Shown: positions 33,784 to 42,527, counted from the first letter of the stretch. The stretch: DNA of 48,138 bases from Gammaproteobacteria bacterium (GCA_024275115.1 JAJRZT010000058.1:1-48138), one strand, 5' to 3'. Program-made: numbers and translations. Notes: generated by a model not told the origin, from the sequence alone.

Positions 33784-35580
33784 TTATTCAGCGCGTTCGT
33801 AATTGGGAGCAAGATAATCAGGGTAAAGTGGGCAAAAAAGTTCTTCGTCAGAATCTTTTAATAATTTTAACTGTTGGTAAATTTCTTTTAATGCCATATC
33901 CGCCGTGGCATGAATATTTTGTTTTCCTATTTGATCGTATAGACCGGTACGCCGCATAACATCCAGAATTTGTTTTTTAAGGCCACTGAATACAATGGTA
34001 ATACCATTATCATGCATACGTTGAACGACATGGTGCAATACAGATTCGCCCGATGCATCGAGCTGGTTAATACTATTGCCAACGACAAGAATAAACTTAA
34101 CATCGGGTTTATTAGCAACGGCAGCCAGTATGGTATCTTCAAAATAGGACACATTTGCAAAATAAAGTGAGCCATCAAAACGAATGGCTACAACTTTGTC
34201 GTCGCTAGTCAACTCAGGATGAACACTCAGGTCACGTAAAGTACCGTCTTTATAGCGGCCCAGTAAAGCAACACGTGGTTTCATTGTGCGGTATAAATAC
34301 AAAATAATGGAAAGTATTGCACCAATAATAATACCTTGATCCAGGTAGGGTGCTAAGCCTAACGTTGCAAAAAAGGTAACGATACCGGCAATGCCATCAT
34401 GCTTATTGGCAAGCCAGGCGTGTTTTATGGCACTTACACTGATTAAACCAAATACGGCCACCATAATAACAGCCGCTAATACTGCCGTTGGTAAGTGGTA
34501 TAAAAGAGGGGTTAAAAACAATAACGTAATAACAACAATGGCAGCGGTGACCACAGATGAAAAACCAGTGCGTGCACCTGCGTTTAAGTTAACCGCCGAG
34601 CGAGAGAATGAACCGCTTGAAGGGTAGGCCTGGGTAAAACTACCGAATATATTGCCAAGCCCCTGACCAATTAATTCCTGATTTGGATCAATTCTGTTCT
34701 TTGTTTTTGCCGCCATTGCTTTCGCGATAGAAATGGCTTCCATAAAACCGACCAGCGCAATAATAATGGCACTGGGTAAAAGTGTCAGCAACATTTCTAT
34801 ATTCACATCCGGTGCGGTGATATCTGGTAAGCCTTCCGGGATTTCACCAACAACCTCTCCGCCTAACTTTTCATTGTAACTGATAAGCCAGCTGACTACG
34901 GTTGTTAAAACAACGGCAATCAGTACACCGGGTATGCGTGGATAATATTTTTTTAGTAGCATCATAATGGCAAAGGCACTGAGCCCCATTAGCAATGTAG
35001 GCAGGTGTGTTTCTCCCAGTTGTTGTATAACCCCACCAATTCGTATACTCAGAAAATGATCGCTGGCCACCCCCGGCATGGTGACACCAAATATTTTGGA
35101 TACTTGTGATAAACCAATGACCAGCGCGGCTGCATTGGTAAAACCAAGAATAACCGGATGCGAAAGAAAGTTAACAATAACACCAAGACGAAATAAACCT
35201 AAAATGAGTTGAAAAATACCAACCAATAAAGCCAGTAACATTGCCAGTGGAATATATTGCGCGGCCAGTTCGGGGTGGGAAAGTGCGGTGCCGCCTACCA
35301 CAGTGGCCAGTGCGGTTGCTGTCATAATAGAAACAACGGCAACTGGGCCGGTTGCAAGCTGGCGTGATGAACCCCAAAGTGCAGCAATTAAAACCGGCAT
35401 GAAGGATATGTACAAGCCAAAATAGGGCGGTAACCCAGCAAGTTGAGCGTAAGCCATGGATTGTGGAATAAGCACCAGGGATACTGTAAGCCCGGCAAGT
35501 AAGTCAGCACGTAATACCGCGGGATCTTTTATTTCATGAATCCATCCCATAAATGGAAAAAACTTACGCACATCGAACAT
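33784..35580 (-). CDS. SulP-family anion transporter with STAS domain
   Basis: The 598-residue inner-membrane protein has the SulP layout: N-terminal consensus LLAGLTVSLVLIPQSMAYAQ and GLPPYFGLYISFMPVLI, about 12 hydrophobic segments, the SulP signature near 295-340 (RIDPNQELIGQGLGNIFGSF, SGSFSRSAVN), and a C-terminal STAS domain (about 465-570, VVAIRFDGSLYFANVSYFED, then LDASGESVLHHV). Family members carry sulfate, bicarbonate or dicarboxylates, often with Na+; the substrate cannot be told. The N-terminal MFDVRKFFPFMGWIHEI is family-typical and the AGT/GGAG-like site upstream is weak. Divergent from ycgL. Confidence 0.93.
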   Translation of the reverse strand: MFDVRKFFPFMGWIHEIKDPAVLRADLLAGLTVSLVLIPQSMAYAQLAGLPPYFGLYISFMPVLIAALWGSSRQLATGPVAVVSIMTATALATVVGGTALSHPELAAQYIPLAMLLALLVGIFQLILGLFRLGVIVNFLSHPVILGFTNAAALVIGLSQVSKIFGVTMPGVASDHFLSIRIGGVIQQLGETHLPTLLMGLSAFAIMMLLKKYYPRIPGVLIAVVLTTVVSWLISYNEKLGGEVVGEIPEGLPDITAPDVNIEMLLTLLPSAIIIALVGFMEAISIAKAMAAKTKNRIDPNQELIGQGLGNIFGSFTQAYPSSGSFSRSAVNLNAGARTGFSSVVTAAIVVITLLFLTPLLYHLPTAVLAAVIMVAVFGLISVSAIKHAWLANKHDGIAGIVTFFATLGLAPYLDQGIIIGAILSIILYLYRTMKPRVALLGRYKDGTLRDLSVHPELTSDDKVVAIRFDGSLYFANVSYFEDTILAAVANKPDVKFILVVGNSINQLDASGESVLHHVVQRMHDNGITIVFSGLKKQILDVMRRTGLYDQIGKQNIHATADMALKEIYQQLKLLKDSDEELFCPLYPDYLAPNYERAE

Positions 35581-35889
35581 TTTTTACTCCAAATTTAGTG
35601 TTTGACAAATGCCAACGGTTTTAGCTAACACATTGATATTAATTGATTGTACCCGATATAAAGTGCGGCTGACATATTATTTTAATGGTTATTTTTTAAC
35701 AGGTATACGGGCATTATTTTTACATAACAGGCTATTTAGTTTGTATAGGCACCCATAAAATAAATAAATGGAGATTCAGTTTTATAACTTAGTACCCGTA
35801 AGATAAATAAACAGGCACTAAGCTTTTAAATCTGGGTTAAGATTGTGTGGCTGTATGTAATGGCTAATGAATATTGGAGTTGGGACTTA
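35581..35889. promoter_or_regulatory. Divergent sulP-ycgL spacer with imperfect direct repeats
   Basis: The 309 bases are AT-rich and hold no gene. ACCCATAAAATAAATAAATG (from 35751) and ACCCGTAAGATAAATAAACA (from 35794) are similar copies 43 bases apart, about four helical turns. They could be paired binding sites, or chance in AT-rich DNA. I cannot place either promoter with confidence. Confidence 0.35.
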
Positions 35890-36183
35890 ATGAAGTGTGT
35901 TGTTTTTCGTTGTGGTCGTAAGGAAGAAATGTACCTTTATCTTCCCTGCCAGGGGGATGATGAGTCACTTATTGAAAAATTACCGGATGATTTATTAAAA
36001 CTAACCGGGCATTTAGAAAAAGCACTGGAGCTGGAGATAACAGCGGAACGTAAGTTAGCCCGTGTTAAGACTGAAGATGTTCTGGATGCATTGCACACTA
36101 AAGGCTATTACCTGCAAATGCCACCCAATGCCGTGCTTGTAAAAGATGAGTCGATGTTACATAACCCGTCTGATTCTTTCTAG
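35890..36183 (+). CDS. ycgL: YcgL-family protein
   Basis: The 97-residue product starts MKCVVFRCGRKEEMYLYL, has PDDLLKLTGHLEKALELE, RKLARVKTEDVLDALHTKGYYLQMPP and ends near MLHNPSDSF; these are the conserved stretches of the YcgL domain, a small alpha/beta fold limited to gammaproteobacteria. Function is unknown. ATG 35890 is chosen over an upstream frame at 35845 because family members start MxC and GGGA is close upstream. In several genomes ycgL neighbours rnd or minCDE; not here. Confidence 0.88.
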   Translation: MKCVVFRCGRKEEMYLYLPCQGDDESLIEKLPDDLLKLTGHLEKALELEITAERKLARVKTEDVLDALHTKGYYLQMPPNAVLVKDESMLHNPSDSF

Positions 36184-36213
36184 GCATTCGGAAATAAGTG
36201 TGGCTATAGTGGA

Positions 36214-36558
36214 ATGATCAAATTGTGGGATGTGGTTAATGCATGGGGAACCCCCCGATTTAACGACATTATAAAAACAGCACTTGAAAGAATGGGGGTT
36301 GAGCAACTACCATTACAGCAAGCTTTGTCCTTTAGTAATATTGCACTGGACACCAACATCAAAGCACTCCCCTTATCGTGCATCGAAACGGACAACAGTA
36401 TCATTGTGAAAGTGAGTATCTTTTATACCGGGCTTACATCCGGTTGTCAGTGTGCCGATGATCTCTCGCCAGTGGATGAACAAAATGAATACTGTGAAAT
36501 ACAGCTTACTATTCAAAAAATATCTGCTGAAACCATGATTCGTTTATTGGCCGATTAA
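36214..36558 (+). CDS. Hypothetical protein (114 aa)
   Basis: The product starts MIKLWDVVNAWGTPRFNDII and has a two-layer alpha/beta look: helices (FNDIIKTALERMG), then alternating strands (NSIIVKVSIFYTGLT, CEIQLTIQKI). It has four Cys, two in CQCADD, with no standard metal motif. I do not recognise a family. It is 30 bases after ycgL and probably co-transcribed; a weak stem-loop with a T-run at 36668-36693 may end the transcript. Confidence 0.65.
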   Translation: MIKLWDVVNAWGTPRFNDIIKTALERMGVEQLPLQQALSFSNIALDTNIKALPLSCIETDNSIIVKVSIFYTGLTSGCQCADDLSPVDEQNEYCEIQLTIQKISAETMIRLLAD

Positions 36559-36612
36559 TCTTTAGCATCTTTAATCTATTATTCTAAGCCTGCTTTTTGT
36601 ATCGATGCTTCA

Positions 36613-36626
36613 TTGATCTAACTCAA
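36613..36626 (+). promoter_or_regulatory. FNR-like site without an intact downstream gene
   Basis: TTGAT-CTAA-CTCAA differs from TTGAT-N4-ATCAA at one base. TTTAAT at 36649-36654 is at the class II -10 position, giving a start near 36661. The next 500 bases carry only short frames, and a stem-loop with seven T follows almost at once, so it may be a relic. Confidence 0.45.
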
Positions 36627-36667
36627 GGTTATTAACTTAGCTAAAGCGTTTAATACACTGAAAATTA

Positions 36668-36693
36668 GGGAATGCTTATATTCCTGTTTTTTT
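36668..36693 (+). terminator. Stem-loop with T-run after the ycgL pair
   Basis: GGAAT (36669-36673) and ATTCC (36680-36684) pair around six bases and are followed, after TG, by seven T. The stem is short and weak. It is about 110 bases after the stop at 36558 and would end the ycgL transcript. Confidence 0.45.
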
Positions 36694-37089
36694 GTAACCT
36701 AATGATATGGGGGCATCGTTAACCGAGGTGGGGCATGGGCATAGCAAACCGGTAGAAGATTTCGACCGCCATATCAAGAAAATGGCAGGTTTTCATCAGC
36801 GTTATATGGTTTCGAACAAAGTTTGTCGGTTGTGGGTAAATATAATTTGTAAATTAGATGTGTAAAATGATGGTGCTGCAACATGGCCGCCCGTTCGAAG
36901 GTCCTGAAATGGTTGAAAAATTCTGTGCTGGATAGCAAACCTGGAATGTGGTGTCGACAGGTTGACGCAACAGTTTTATCAACTACCATAACTTAAGGAG
37001 AATAAAATATTAGCCGGGAGCAGGCATAGACATTCCCTGAATATTCTGATACCTGGAATAGTTACCTGGATTTTGAATTTAGATAGTAA

Positions 37090-37130
37090 TTGATTTAGAT
37101 CAAGTGCTCTGAGTTCGATGAGAGTATTGT
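37090..37130 (+). promoter_or_regulatory. FNR-dependent promoter of the nap-type cluster
   Basis: TTGAT-TTAG-ATCAA at 37090-37103 is a perfect FNR/Anr box. Its centre (37096.5) plus 41.5 gives a start near 37138, and TATTGT at 37125-37130 is at the right place for the -10 box. This is a class II FNR promoter. The leader to the GTG at 37206 is about 68 bases. Confidence 0.88.
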
Positions 37131-37205
37131 TAGTGTAACTAAAAATGTAGCTTTGCAGTTATACCAACTGTGAAGAATAATAAATCAAAATAGTGAGGGA
37201 ATAGT

Positions 37206-37931
37206 GTGAACAAGAAACGTCATCTGATATTACCTATATTACTTTCCGGGCTACTACTGAGCGGCTGCAATCAAAAAACCGATGAAAAGAGTAGTGCATC
37301 TTCTTCAACCGAAACATCAGTTCGTTCAGAGCCGGTAGGAACACCGGTTAACATTGATCCGGTCCTGGCAAAAAAAGGCGAAGAATTATATAACCAGAAT
37401 TGTGTTTTCTGTCATCAGGCAGACGCAATTGGCAAGCCGGGTTTTGCTCCTTCACTAACAAATAAAGAATTTCTCAGTGTTTCATCCGATAAATTCCTGC
37501 TTGGTACCATACGAGATGGTCGGCCTGGTACAGGAATGCCACCTTTTTCTCATTTAGGTCGTAGCCAGGTTGAGGCCATTGTCGCTTTTTTGCGTGCCCA
37601 TTCTAAAGAAGCCAATATATCAGCTATTGTCGATGCACAGCCGGACGCGCATGGTGACCCGCGTTTGGGAAAACTCTGGTTTGATCAGATATGCAGTACT
37701 TGCCATGGTTTTGATGGTGATGGTTATTCAGCGGGTAGCACCGGTACCGCAATTGGCAAGGCGGGCTTCCTGAACAAAGTAAGTGACGGGTTTATTCGCC
37801 ATACCATTGTTAATGGTCGGACTGATACGCGCATGCTGGGCTTTAGTGGTCCTGCTGCTATGGCTAACCTGACGGATAAAGAAATTGACGACATTATTTC
37901 CTATTTACGGACAGTGCCGAGTAAAGATTAG
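37206..37931 (+). CDS. Diheme c-type cytochrome lipoprotein
   Basis: The 241-residue product starts at GTG 37206 with GAGGGA five bases upstream. A lipoprotein signal (LLSGLLLSGC, Cys21) is followed by a Ser/Thr linker and two class I cytochrome c domains, with CVFCH at 66-70 and CSTCH at 163-167. Each domain has a Met-containing loop (GTGMPPFSHLGR and RTDTRMLGFSG) that could give the sixth ligand. It should be membrane-anchored on the periplasmic side. As first gene of the cluster with no napB in sight, it is the best candidate for direct electron donor to the molybdoenzyme; NapB is also diheme but unrelated in sequence. That role is inference. Confidence 0.88.
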   Translation: MNKKRHLILPILLSGLLLSGCNQKTDEKSSASSSTETSVRSEPVGTPVNIDPVLAKKGEELYNQNCVFCHQADAIGKPGFAPSLTNKEFLSVSSDKFLLGTIRDGRPGTGMPPFSHLGRSQVEAIVAFLRAHSKEANISAIVDAQPDAHGDPRLGKLWFDQICSTCHGFDGDGYSAGSTGTAIGKAGFLNKVSDGFIRHTIVNGRTDTRMLGFSGPAAMANLTDKEIDDIISYLRTVPSKD

Positions 37932-38008
37932 TTTATTTGCCTAAGCCAGATATGTTAACCAAAAAATTTAAGTTTGCTAATAACCAAATTTGATCCAGGG
38001 AGTTATAA

Positions 38009-40702
38009 ATGAAACGTTTTAAAATGAACCGACGGAATTTCCTTAAAAGTAGTAGTTTTATAACAGGCGCTGCTGCGGGCACCAGCTTGTTTGTTGGGAA
38101 TAACCCGGAGTTAGAAGCTGCACCATCAGAAGATAAAAAAACCGGTCGCTCAACAGCGATAGCCCAATGCCCATACTGTGGTGTAGGCTGTGGTACGATT
38201 ATTCAGGTACAGGATGGCAAGATTGTTTCAATGCGGCCAGATAAAGATCACCCGACCAATTATGGTTTGCAATGTATAAAAGGACTAACAGCAGCCGAAC
38301 CTATTTATGTTGACCGTATGGAAGGCGACCCGTATGTGCGTAAAGATGTTTGGGCCGAATGGCAAAAGCCAGGATATGGTGACCTGGACTACATCAGTAA
38401 AACCAAAGGCTCATTTGACGAAGAGCATTTTATCCGAGTTCCCTATCATGATGCTGAAGTGATGACGGCAACGAAAGTTGCCCATTTTGCTAAAAAGTAC
38501 GGTGGTAACTCGGTCAGTTTGTATGGCTCCGGTCAGCTTACAATGGAAGGCCAGTACCTTGAAAATTTATTTATGAAAGGTGTACTGGGTTCGAACACAA
38601 TTGAAGCCAATGCACGCATGTGTATGACATCCGCTGTAACAGGTTACTTTGCAACGTTAGGTTCGGATACCCCACCGCTGGCATATGAAGATATAGAGAT
38701 TGCCGATATGGTTATGCACTTTGGCCATAATGCGCGTGAGGCTCATCCTATTATTTTCTGGCGTATCGCCGATCATAAGCGTAAAACCGATATCCCTACC
38801 GTTGTGGTTGATCCGCGTTACACGGGTACCGTTAAAGGCTATGAAGATGTTAACCCAAAAAACTCGGTGCACGTTCCTATTTTAAATGGCGATATCAGCT
38901 TCCTGAATTCAATTGCACATGTGTTATTAAAAGATCACAAAGATGTGATTGACTGGGATTTCCTTAAAGCCCATACCACAGGCTGGAAGGAATATGTGAG
39001 TGGTGTTGAAGCGGACTATAGTCCGGAACAGGTTCAGGATCGTATGGGTGGAAAAAACCATGATGTTTCTCCAGAACTGATCCGTAAAGTTGCCGGCATG
39101 TTTGCTGACGCGACACGCAAACGCCTAGCACGAAGTAAAGGCAAACAGGATAAAGGCTATGGTGGCGTTATTATCATGTGGGGTATTGGTTACAACCAGC
39201 ACATTCATGGTCAGTATAATGTTATTTCTATTGTAAACCTGTTAACACTGACAGGTAATCTAGCTAAACCGGGTTGTGGCCCCTTCTCTATGACAGGACA
39301 GCCAAATGCTATGGGTGAACGTTTCACTGGTGGTTTAACCAGTCGTCTACCCTTTAACAAACCATTAAGCGATGCACCACATAGAAAATGGATGGCAAAA
39401 CAATGGAGAGTGCCAGAGAAAAACCTGATTAAAGCAATGAACTCTAAAAACCCGGGGTTTGCTGTAGGCATGATGGAAAGGGCGCTTAAAGGTGAAGTAA
39501 AAGCGATGTTCCTTGTTTATGCGACACATATTGACTTACCCGATCTGGATAAACTGGTACGACCGGCATTAATGAAAACCTTTAATGTTGTTCAGGAAAT
39601 TTATCGGCATGCCCCTAACAATTTGTATGCGGATGTTATTTTCCCTGCCGCAACATGGGGTGAGGTCAGTGGTGTTTATATTAGCTCAGAACGTCGAATT
39701 AATCGGGTAGAAAAGGCTGCTGAAGCACCACCAGGATGTATACCTGATATGGATATGGTTATCGATAAAGGCCGCATGGTTGCAGACCTGATGGGACTGG
39801 ACGGCAATAAGATATTTCCCTGGAAAAAAGGCAAAGACGGTTTTTATGACGCTGAAGAAATTTTCCGTGATGTTGTTGTTGCCTCGGAAGGGACCGATAC
39901 CGATTTAACGGGCATGTTAGAGGTTGAAAAAGTGGATGGTACTGGCCTTTACCAGCAACTGCGTGATTTGCGTGGTATACAGTCGCCGGCTCCAACGTAT
40001 GAATCAGCAAAAAATGGTGGAACCAAACGTCGTTATATGTTGCAGGAAGGGAACTGGACAGATAAACCGTATGGCTATTTTCGTACCAAAGATGGCAAGG
40101 TGCATATGAAACTATGCCAGCAAGATTATAGTCGGCGTGAAGAGATCACCAAAAAATTAATGGAGTTTGGTGGTAAAACAGATATTTATACGATTGATAA
40201 TATCCCTTTGCTAAAACTGGCGAGAGATATGGCATTAACGCCCGATCTTCCAGATGAAGCGTTAAGGGGTAAGCATTGGGACACTGTTCCAAAAGACAAA
40301 TACCCGTTCTGGTTAGGCCTGGGTGTGGTGTATGAACATTTCCATACGGCTAAATCTAACCGAAGCCCGACAACACGGCGCCTGGTGCCCGAGATGTATG
40401 TGGAAATGCATGTAGAGGATGCTAAAGAACTGGGGATTAAAGACGGCGACAAAGTACGGCTTGTAACACGGCGTGGTTCATATCAGGCAAAAGCACAGGT
40501 TGGTATTAATAGCCTGGTTAAACCTGCGCGTAATGTTGTACCGCGTGGTTACCTCTTTAGCCCCTGGAACTTGTCTGTTGCTGATAGCGCCGATCCTAAA
40601 AAGAACAAATGGCTGGTGAATAGTGTTTCCAGTCGTGTTTGGGACCCGGTATCAGGTCAGGTAGACTTTAAGAAACTCGCTTGCCGAATTGAAAAAGTTT
40701 AG
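38009..40702 (+). CDS. napA: Periplasmic NapA-type molybdopterin oxidoreductase (divergent)
   Basis: Large catalytic subunit (897 aa) of the NapA/Nas group. AGGGAG precedes the ATG. It has a twin-arginine signal (MNRRNFLKSS). The N-terminal [4Fe-4S] motif is C54-x2-C57-x3-C61-x27-C89 in AQCPYCGVGCG, a form closer to assimilatory Nas than to E. coli NapA. Cys205 in NARMCMTSAV is the Mo ligand expected for NapA and Nas. Also present are GQPNAMGER and a C-terminal pterin domain (VVYEHFHTAKSNRSPTTRRL, then YVEMHVEDAKELG). It is about 60 residues longer than usual, with extra sequence after the iron-sulfur domain (about 101-150) and in the 620-740 region. Nitrate is the likely substrate, but divergence and missing NapB/NapD leave room for another oxyanion. 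Assigned napA by family, not by proven function. Confidence 0.82.
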   Translation: MKRFKMNRRNFLKSSSFITGAAAGTSLFVGNNPELEAAPSEDKKTGRSTAIAQCPYCGVGCGTIIQVQDGKIVSMRPDKDHPTNYGLQCIKGLTAAEPIYVDRMEGDPYVRKDVWAEWQKPGYGDLDYISKTKGSFDEEHFIRVPYHDAEVMTATKVAHFAKKYGGNSVSLYGSGQLTMEGQYLENLFMKGVLGSNTIEANARMCMTSAVTGYFATLGSDTPPLAYEDIEIADMVMHFGHNAREAHPIIFWRIADHKRKTDIPTVVVDPRYTGTVKGYEDVNPKNSVHVPILNGDISFLNSIAHVLLKDHKDVIDWDFLKAHTTGWKEYVSGVEADYSPEQVQDRMGGKNHDVSPELIRKVAGMFADATRKRLARSKGKQDKGYGGVIIMWGIGYNQHIHGQYNVISIVNLLTLTGNLAKPGCGPFSMTGQPNAMGERFTGGLTSRLPFNKPLSDAPHRKWMAKQWRVPEKNLIKAMNSKNPGFAVGMMERALKGEVKAMFLVYATHIDLPDLDKLVRPALMKTFNVVQEIYRHAPNNLYADVIFPAATWGEVSGVYISSERRINRVEKAAEAPPGCIPDMDMVIDKGRMVADLMGLDGNKIFPWKKGKDGFYDAEEIFRDVVVASEGTDTDLTGMLEVEKVDGTGLYQQLRDLRGIQSPAPTYESAKNGGTKRRYMLQEGNWTDKPYGYFRTKDGKVHMKLCQQDYSRREEITKKLMEFGGKTDIYTIDNIPLLKLARDMALTPDLPDEALRGKHWDTVPKDKYPFWLGLGVVYEHFHTAKSNRSPTTRRLVPEMYVEMHVEDAKELGIKDGDKVRLVTRRGSYQAKAQVGINSLVKPARNVVPRGYLFSPWNLSVADSADPKKNKWLVNSVSSRVWDPVSGQVDFKKLACRIEKV

Positions 40703-40821
40703 TGGCTGTTGTTTTAGTTTTTTACAGCCACTTATACTTTAGTGCTAGTGGCTGTTGTTTTAGTTTTTTACAGCCACTTATACTTTAGTGTTAGTGGCCG
40801 TTGTTTTATCATCCGGCCACT
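40701..40821 (+). repeat. Three tandem 46-base hairpin units after napA
   Basis: Units begin at 40701, 40747 and 40793. In units one and two the arms are AGTGGCTGT and ACAGCCACT (40701-40709 with 40724-40732; 40747-40755 with 40770-40778). In unit three they are AGTGGCCG and CGGCCACT (40793-40800 with 40814-40821). The T-to-C change in one arm is matched by A-to-G in the other, so pairing is kept. The first unit begins inside the napA stop codon. Loops are T-rich, but no T-run follows the stems, so they look like mRNA-stabilising or processing elements rather than terminators. Confidence 0.85.
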
Positions 40822-40824
40822 TAT

Positions 40825-40849
40825 GCCTAACTCGCTCTGCGAGTTAGGC
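40825..40849 (+). other. Perfect 11-base stem-loop after the repeat array
   Basis: GCCTAACTCGC (40825-40835) pairs completely with GCGAGTTAGGC (40839-40849) across TCT. No T-run follows. It differs in sequence from the three units before it. It lies about 60 bases before the next gene. Confidence 0.8.
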
Positions 40850-40907
40850 GCGCTAAGGCCTGGTAATAGCTGAATGATTGTTTTCGATAAGCTTTTAATA
40901 ACTTAAT

Positions 40908-41489
40908 ATGAAACGTAGACGTTTTTTGCAATATTTGGCAAGTTCGGGTTTAGCATCCATGGTAGCGGGTGAAGGCATTAAAGCCGCCTATGCTCCATCC
41001 ATGCGTTATCTTCGGCCACCCGGTTCACATGACGAAAAGACATTTTTAGCCAAATGTATACGCTGTGGCAAGTGTGGTGAAAGTTGTCCTAACCGCGCAA
41101 TTAAATTTTTCTCAACCGAGAATGGCCTTGCATCATTAGATACCCCTTTTATTATCCCGCGTGAACAAGCTTGTATTTTATGCATGAAATGTGGCGATAT
41201 TTGCCCGACTGGGGCTATTCCAAAAATAGAATATGAAGCGGATACCATTCTGGATGGCGTGCATATGGGACATGCGCGTGTTGATGTTAATTTATGCCTG
41301 TCTTTTCAGGGGAAAACATGTGGTGTTTGTTACCGTGCCTGTCCTTTACCGGATGTTGCTTTAAGAGTGGGCATGTTGGAGCAGCCGTATGTGCTGGATA
41401 AATGTGTTGGTTGTGGTTTGTGTGAACGCTCTTGTATTCAAATACCGCAAGCAATAAAGGTGATACCGAATCATACAAGTGCCAGTTAA
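40908..41489 (+). CDS. napG: NapG-like periplasmic ferredoxin (first copy)
   Basis: The 193-residue protein begins MKRRRFLQYLAS, a twin-arginine signal, and carries four [4Fe-4S] motifs: CIRCGKCGESCP, CILCMKCGDICP, CGVCYRACP with an upstream Cys, and CVGCGLCERSCI. This is the NapG/MauM layout. In Nap systems NapG with NapH passes electrons from quinol toward the periplasmic reductase. It follows napA after a 205-base spacer of hairpins and is 39 bases before napH, so it is likely part of the same transcript but separately stabilised. Confidence 0.87.
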   Translation: MKRRRFLQYLASSGLASMVAGEGIKAAYAPSMRYLRPPGSHDEKTFLAKCIRCGKCGESCPNRAIKFFSTENGLASLDTPFIIPREQACILCMKCGDICPTGAIPKIEYEADTILDGVHMGHARVDVNLCLSFQGKTCGVCYRACPLPDVALRVGMLEQPYVLDKCVGCGLCERSCIQIPQAIKVIPNHTSAS

Positions 41490-41537
41490 TCTATCAATAA
41501 TCAACAGGTTGTAATAGCAGTCTTTTTCGTGAAAACT

Positions 41538-42527
41538 ATGGAAAATGTAAAACTAGAACCATCAAGCAAGCTTCGTCATTTAAATAAATTACGCTGGTTA
41601 ACATTAACAACCGTTTTTTTTATGTTGATTTTACTCCCCTTTATTTATTTATATCAAACCTATGAAGCTGCTCATGCATATGATTTATTAACCCCAACAG
41701 AAAAAACAATTTCAGATTCAATGGAAAGTTTAACCTCGCCGTTTGTAAAAGATCCAGAAGAATTGGATGCCATAAAAGGCACAACCTGGTCGGGAACATT
41801 ATTTGGTTTGAAGTTAAGTGATCCACTTGCGGTGGTTGGGCAGGTATTTGCAAGCTTGTCACTCTATTGGCCCTTTATATTAACGGCCTTTATTCCCTTA
41901 TTCGCGACATTACTGTTGGGACGTTTTTATTGCGGCTGGATATGTCCTGCCACTTTAATATATGAGCTCAACGATAACCTTGCTGTGTGGTTGCGCAAAG
42001 CGGGATTACCGGTTAGTCGCCGTAAACTTGACCGACGAATAAAGTATGTTGTGCTGGCTGTTGGACTGATCTTGTCTATTTATTTAGGTGCAGCTTTGTT
42101 TGCTTCTATCTATCCACCCGCGATTATTGGTCGGGAAATCTATTATGCGATTGCATTAGGCGGCTTTGGTGCCGGTGCGGTATTTTTTCTATTAACCTTA
42201 TTGTTTGATTTAATGGTGTCCCGGCGTGGTTTTTGCAGATACGTTTGTCCGGGTGGGGCACTTTACTCTCTGCTGGGACGTTACCGTTTATTCAGAATTA
42301 AGCGTAATGTAACAAAATGCAATGATTGTGCTAAATGTAATGTTGCCTGCCAGTTTGGTCTGGATCCATTGCAAGATGATTTTGGTATGGAATGCAATAA
42401 TTGCACAGCCTGTATTGCAAGTTGCCCAACTGATGCACTTGGTTTTACTATCAATATGCGTGATAGCGCTTATCAAGGCCCAGGTCATCTTGGCCATCAG
42501 TACAAAAAAGAACAGGAGGGCTCGTAA
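41538..42527 (+). CDS. napH: NapH-type membrane quinol dehydrogenase subunit
   Basis: Polytopic iron-sulfur protein (329 aa from ATG 41538; a GTG at 41529 would add three residues, and neither has a good ribosome site). Four membrane segments (about 20-42, 105-127, 165-190, 205-230). The conserved CGWICPATLIYEL and RGFCRYVCPGGALYSLLGRY motifs of the NapH/CcoG group face the cytoplasm with two ferredoxin clusters, CNDCAKCNVACQ and CNNCTACIASCP. Compared with E. coli NapH it is longer by about 45 residues, most of them in the first periplasmic loop (HAYDLLTPTEKTISDSMES). Next to two NapG-like genes. Confidence 0.88.
   Translation: MENVKLEPSSKLRHLNKLRWLTLTTVFFMLILLPFIYLYQTYEAAHAYDLLTPTEKTISDSMESLTSPFVKDPEELDAIKGTTWSGTLFGLKLSDPLAVVGQVFASLSLYWPFILTAFIPLFATLLLGRFYCGWICPATLIYELNDNLAVWLRKAGLPVSRRKLDRRIKYVVLAVGLILSIYLGAALFASIYPPAIIGREIYYAIALGGFGAGAVFFLLTLLFDLMVSRRGFCRYVCPGGALYSLLGRYRLFRIKRNVTKCNDCAKCNVACQFGLDPLQDDFGMECNNCTACIASCPTDALGFTINMRDSAYQGPGHLGHQYKKEQEGS

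Larger units (their letters stand above)
36559..37089 (+). pseudogene. Possible decayed gene between ycgL and the nap-type cluster
   Basis: This stretch has no intact gene but several short frames in succession on the plus strand: 36707-36865 (52 codons, with VEDFDRHIKKMAGFHQRYMV), 36867-36935 (22 codons, with QHGRPFEGPEMVEKF) and an overlapping frame to about 36992 (KVLKWLKNSVLDSKPGMWCR). Each reads like protein but each is broken by stops or frame changes. AAGGAG at 36995-37000 is a good ribosome site with no start codon in place. I cannot name the parent family. Together with the FNR-like site just upstream it may be the remains of an anaerobically expressed gene, or unrelated AT-rich DNA. 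Confidence 0.3.

Noticed and set aside
40825-40849. Resemblance to an integron attC site (GCCTAAC ... GTTAGGC)
   Set aside because: The ends fit the RYYYAAC/GTTRRRY pattern, but the whole element is only 25 bases with a three-base loop, far shorter than a working attC, and no cassette array or integrase is present.
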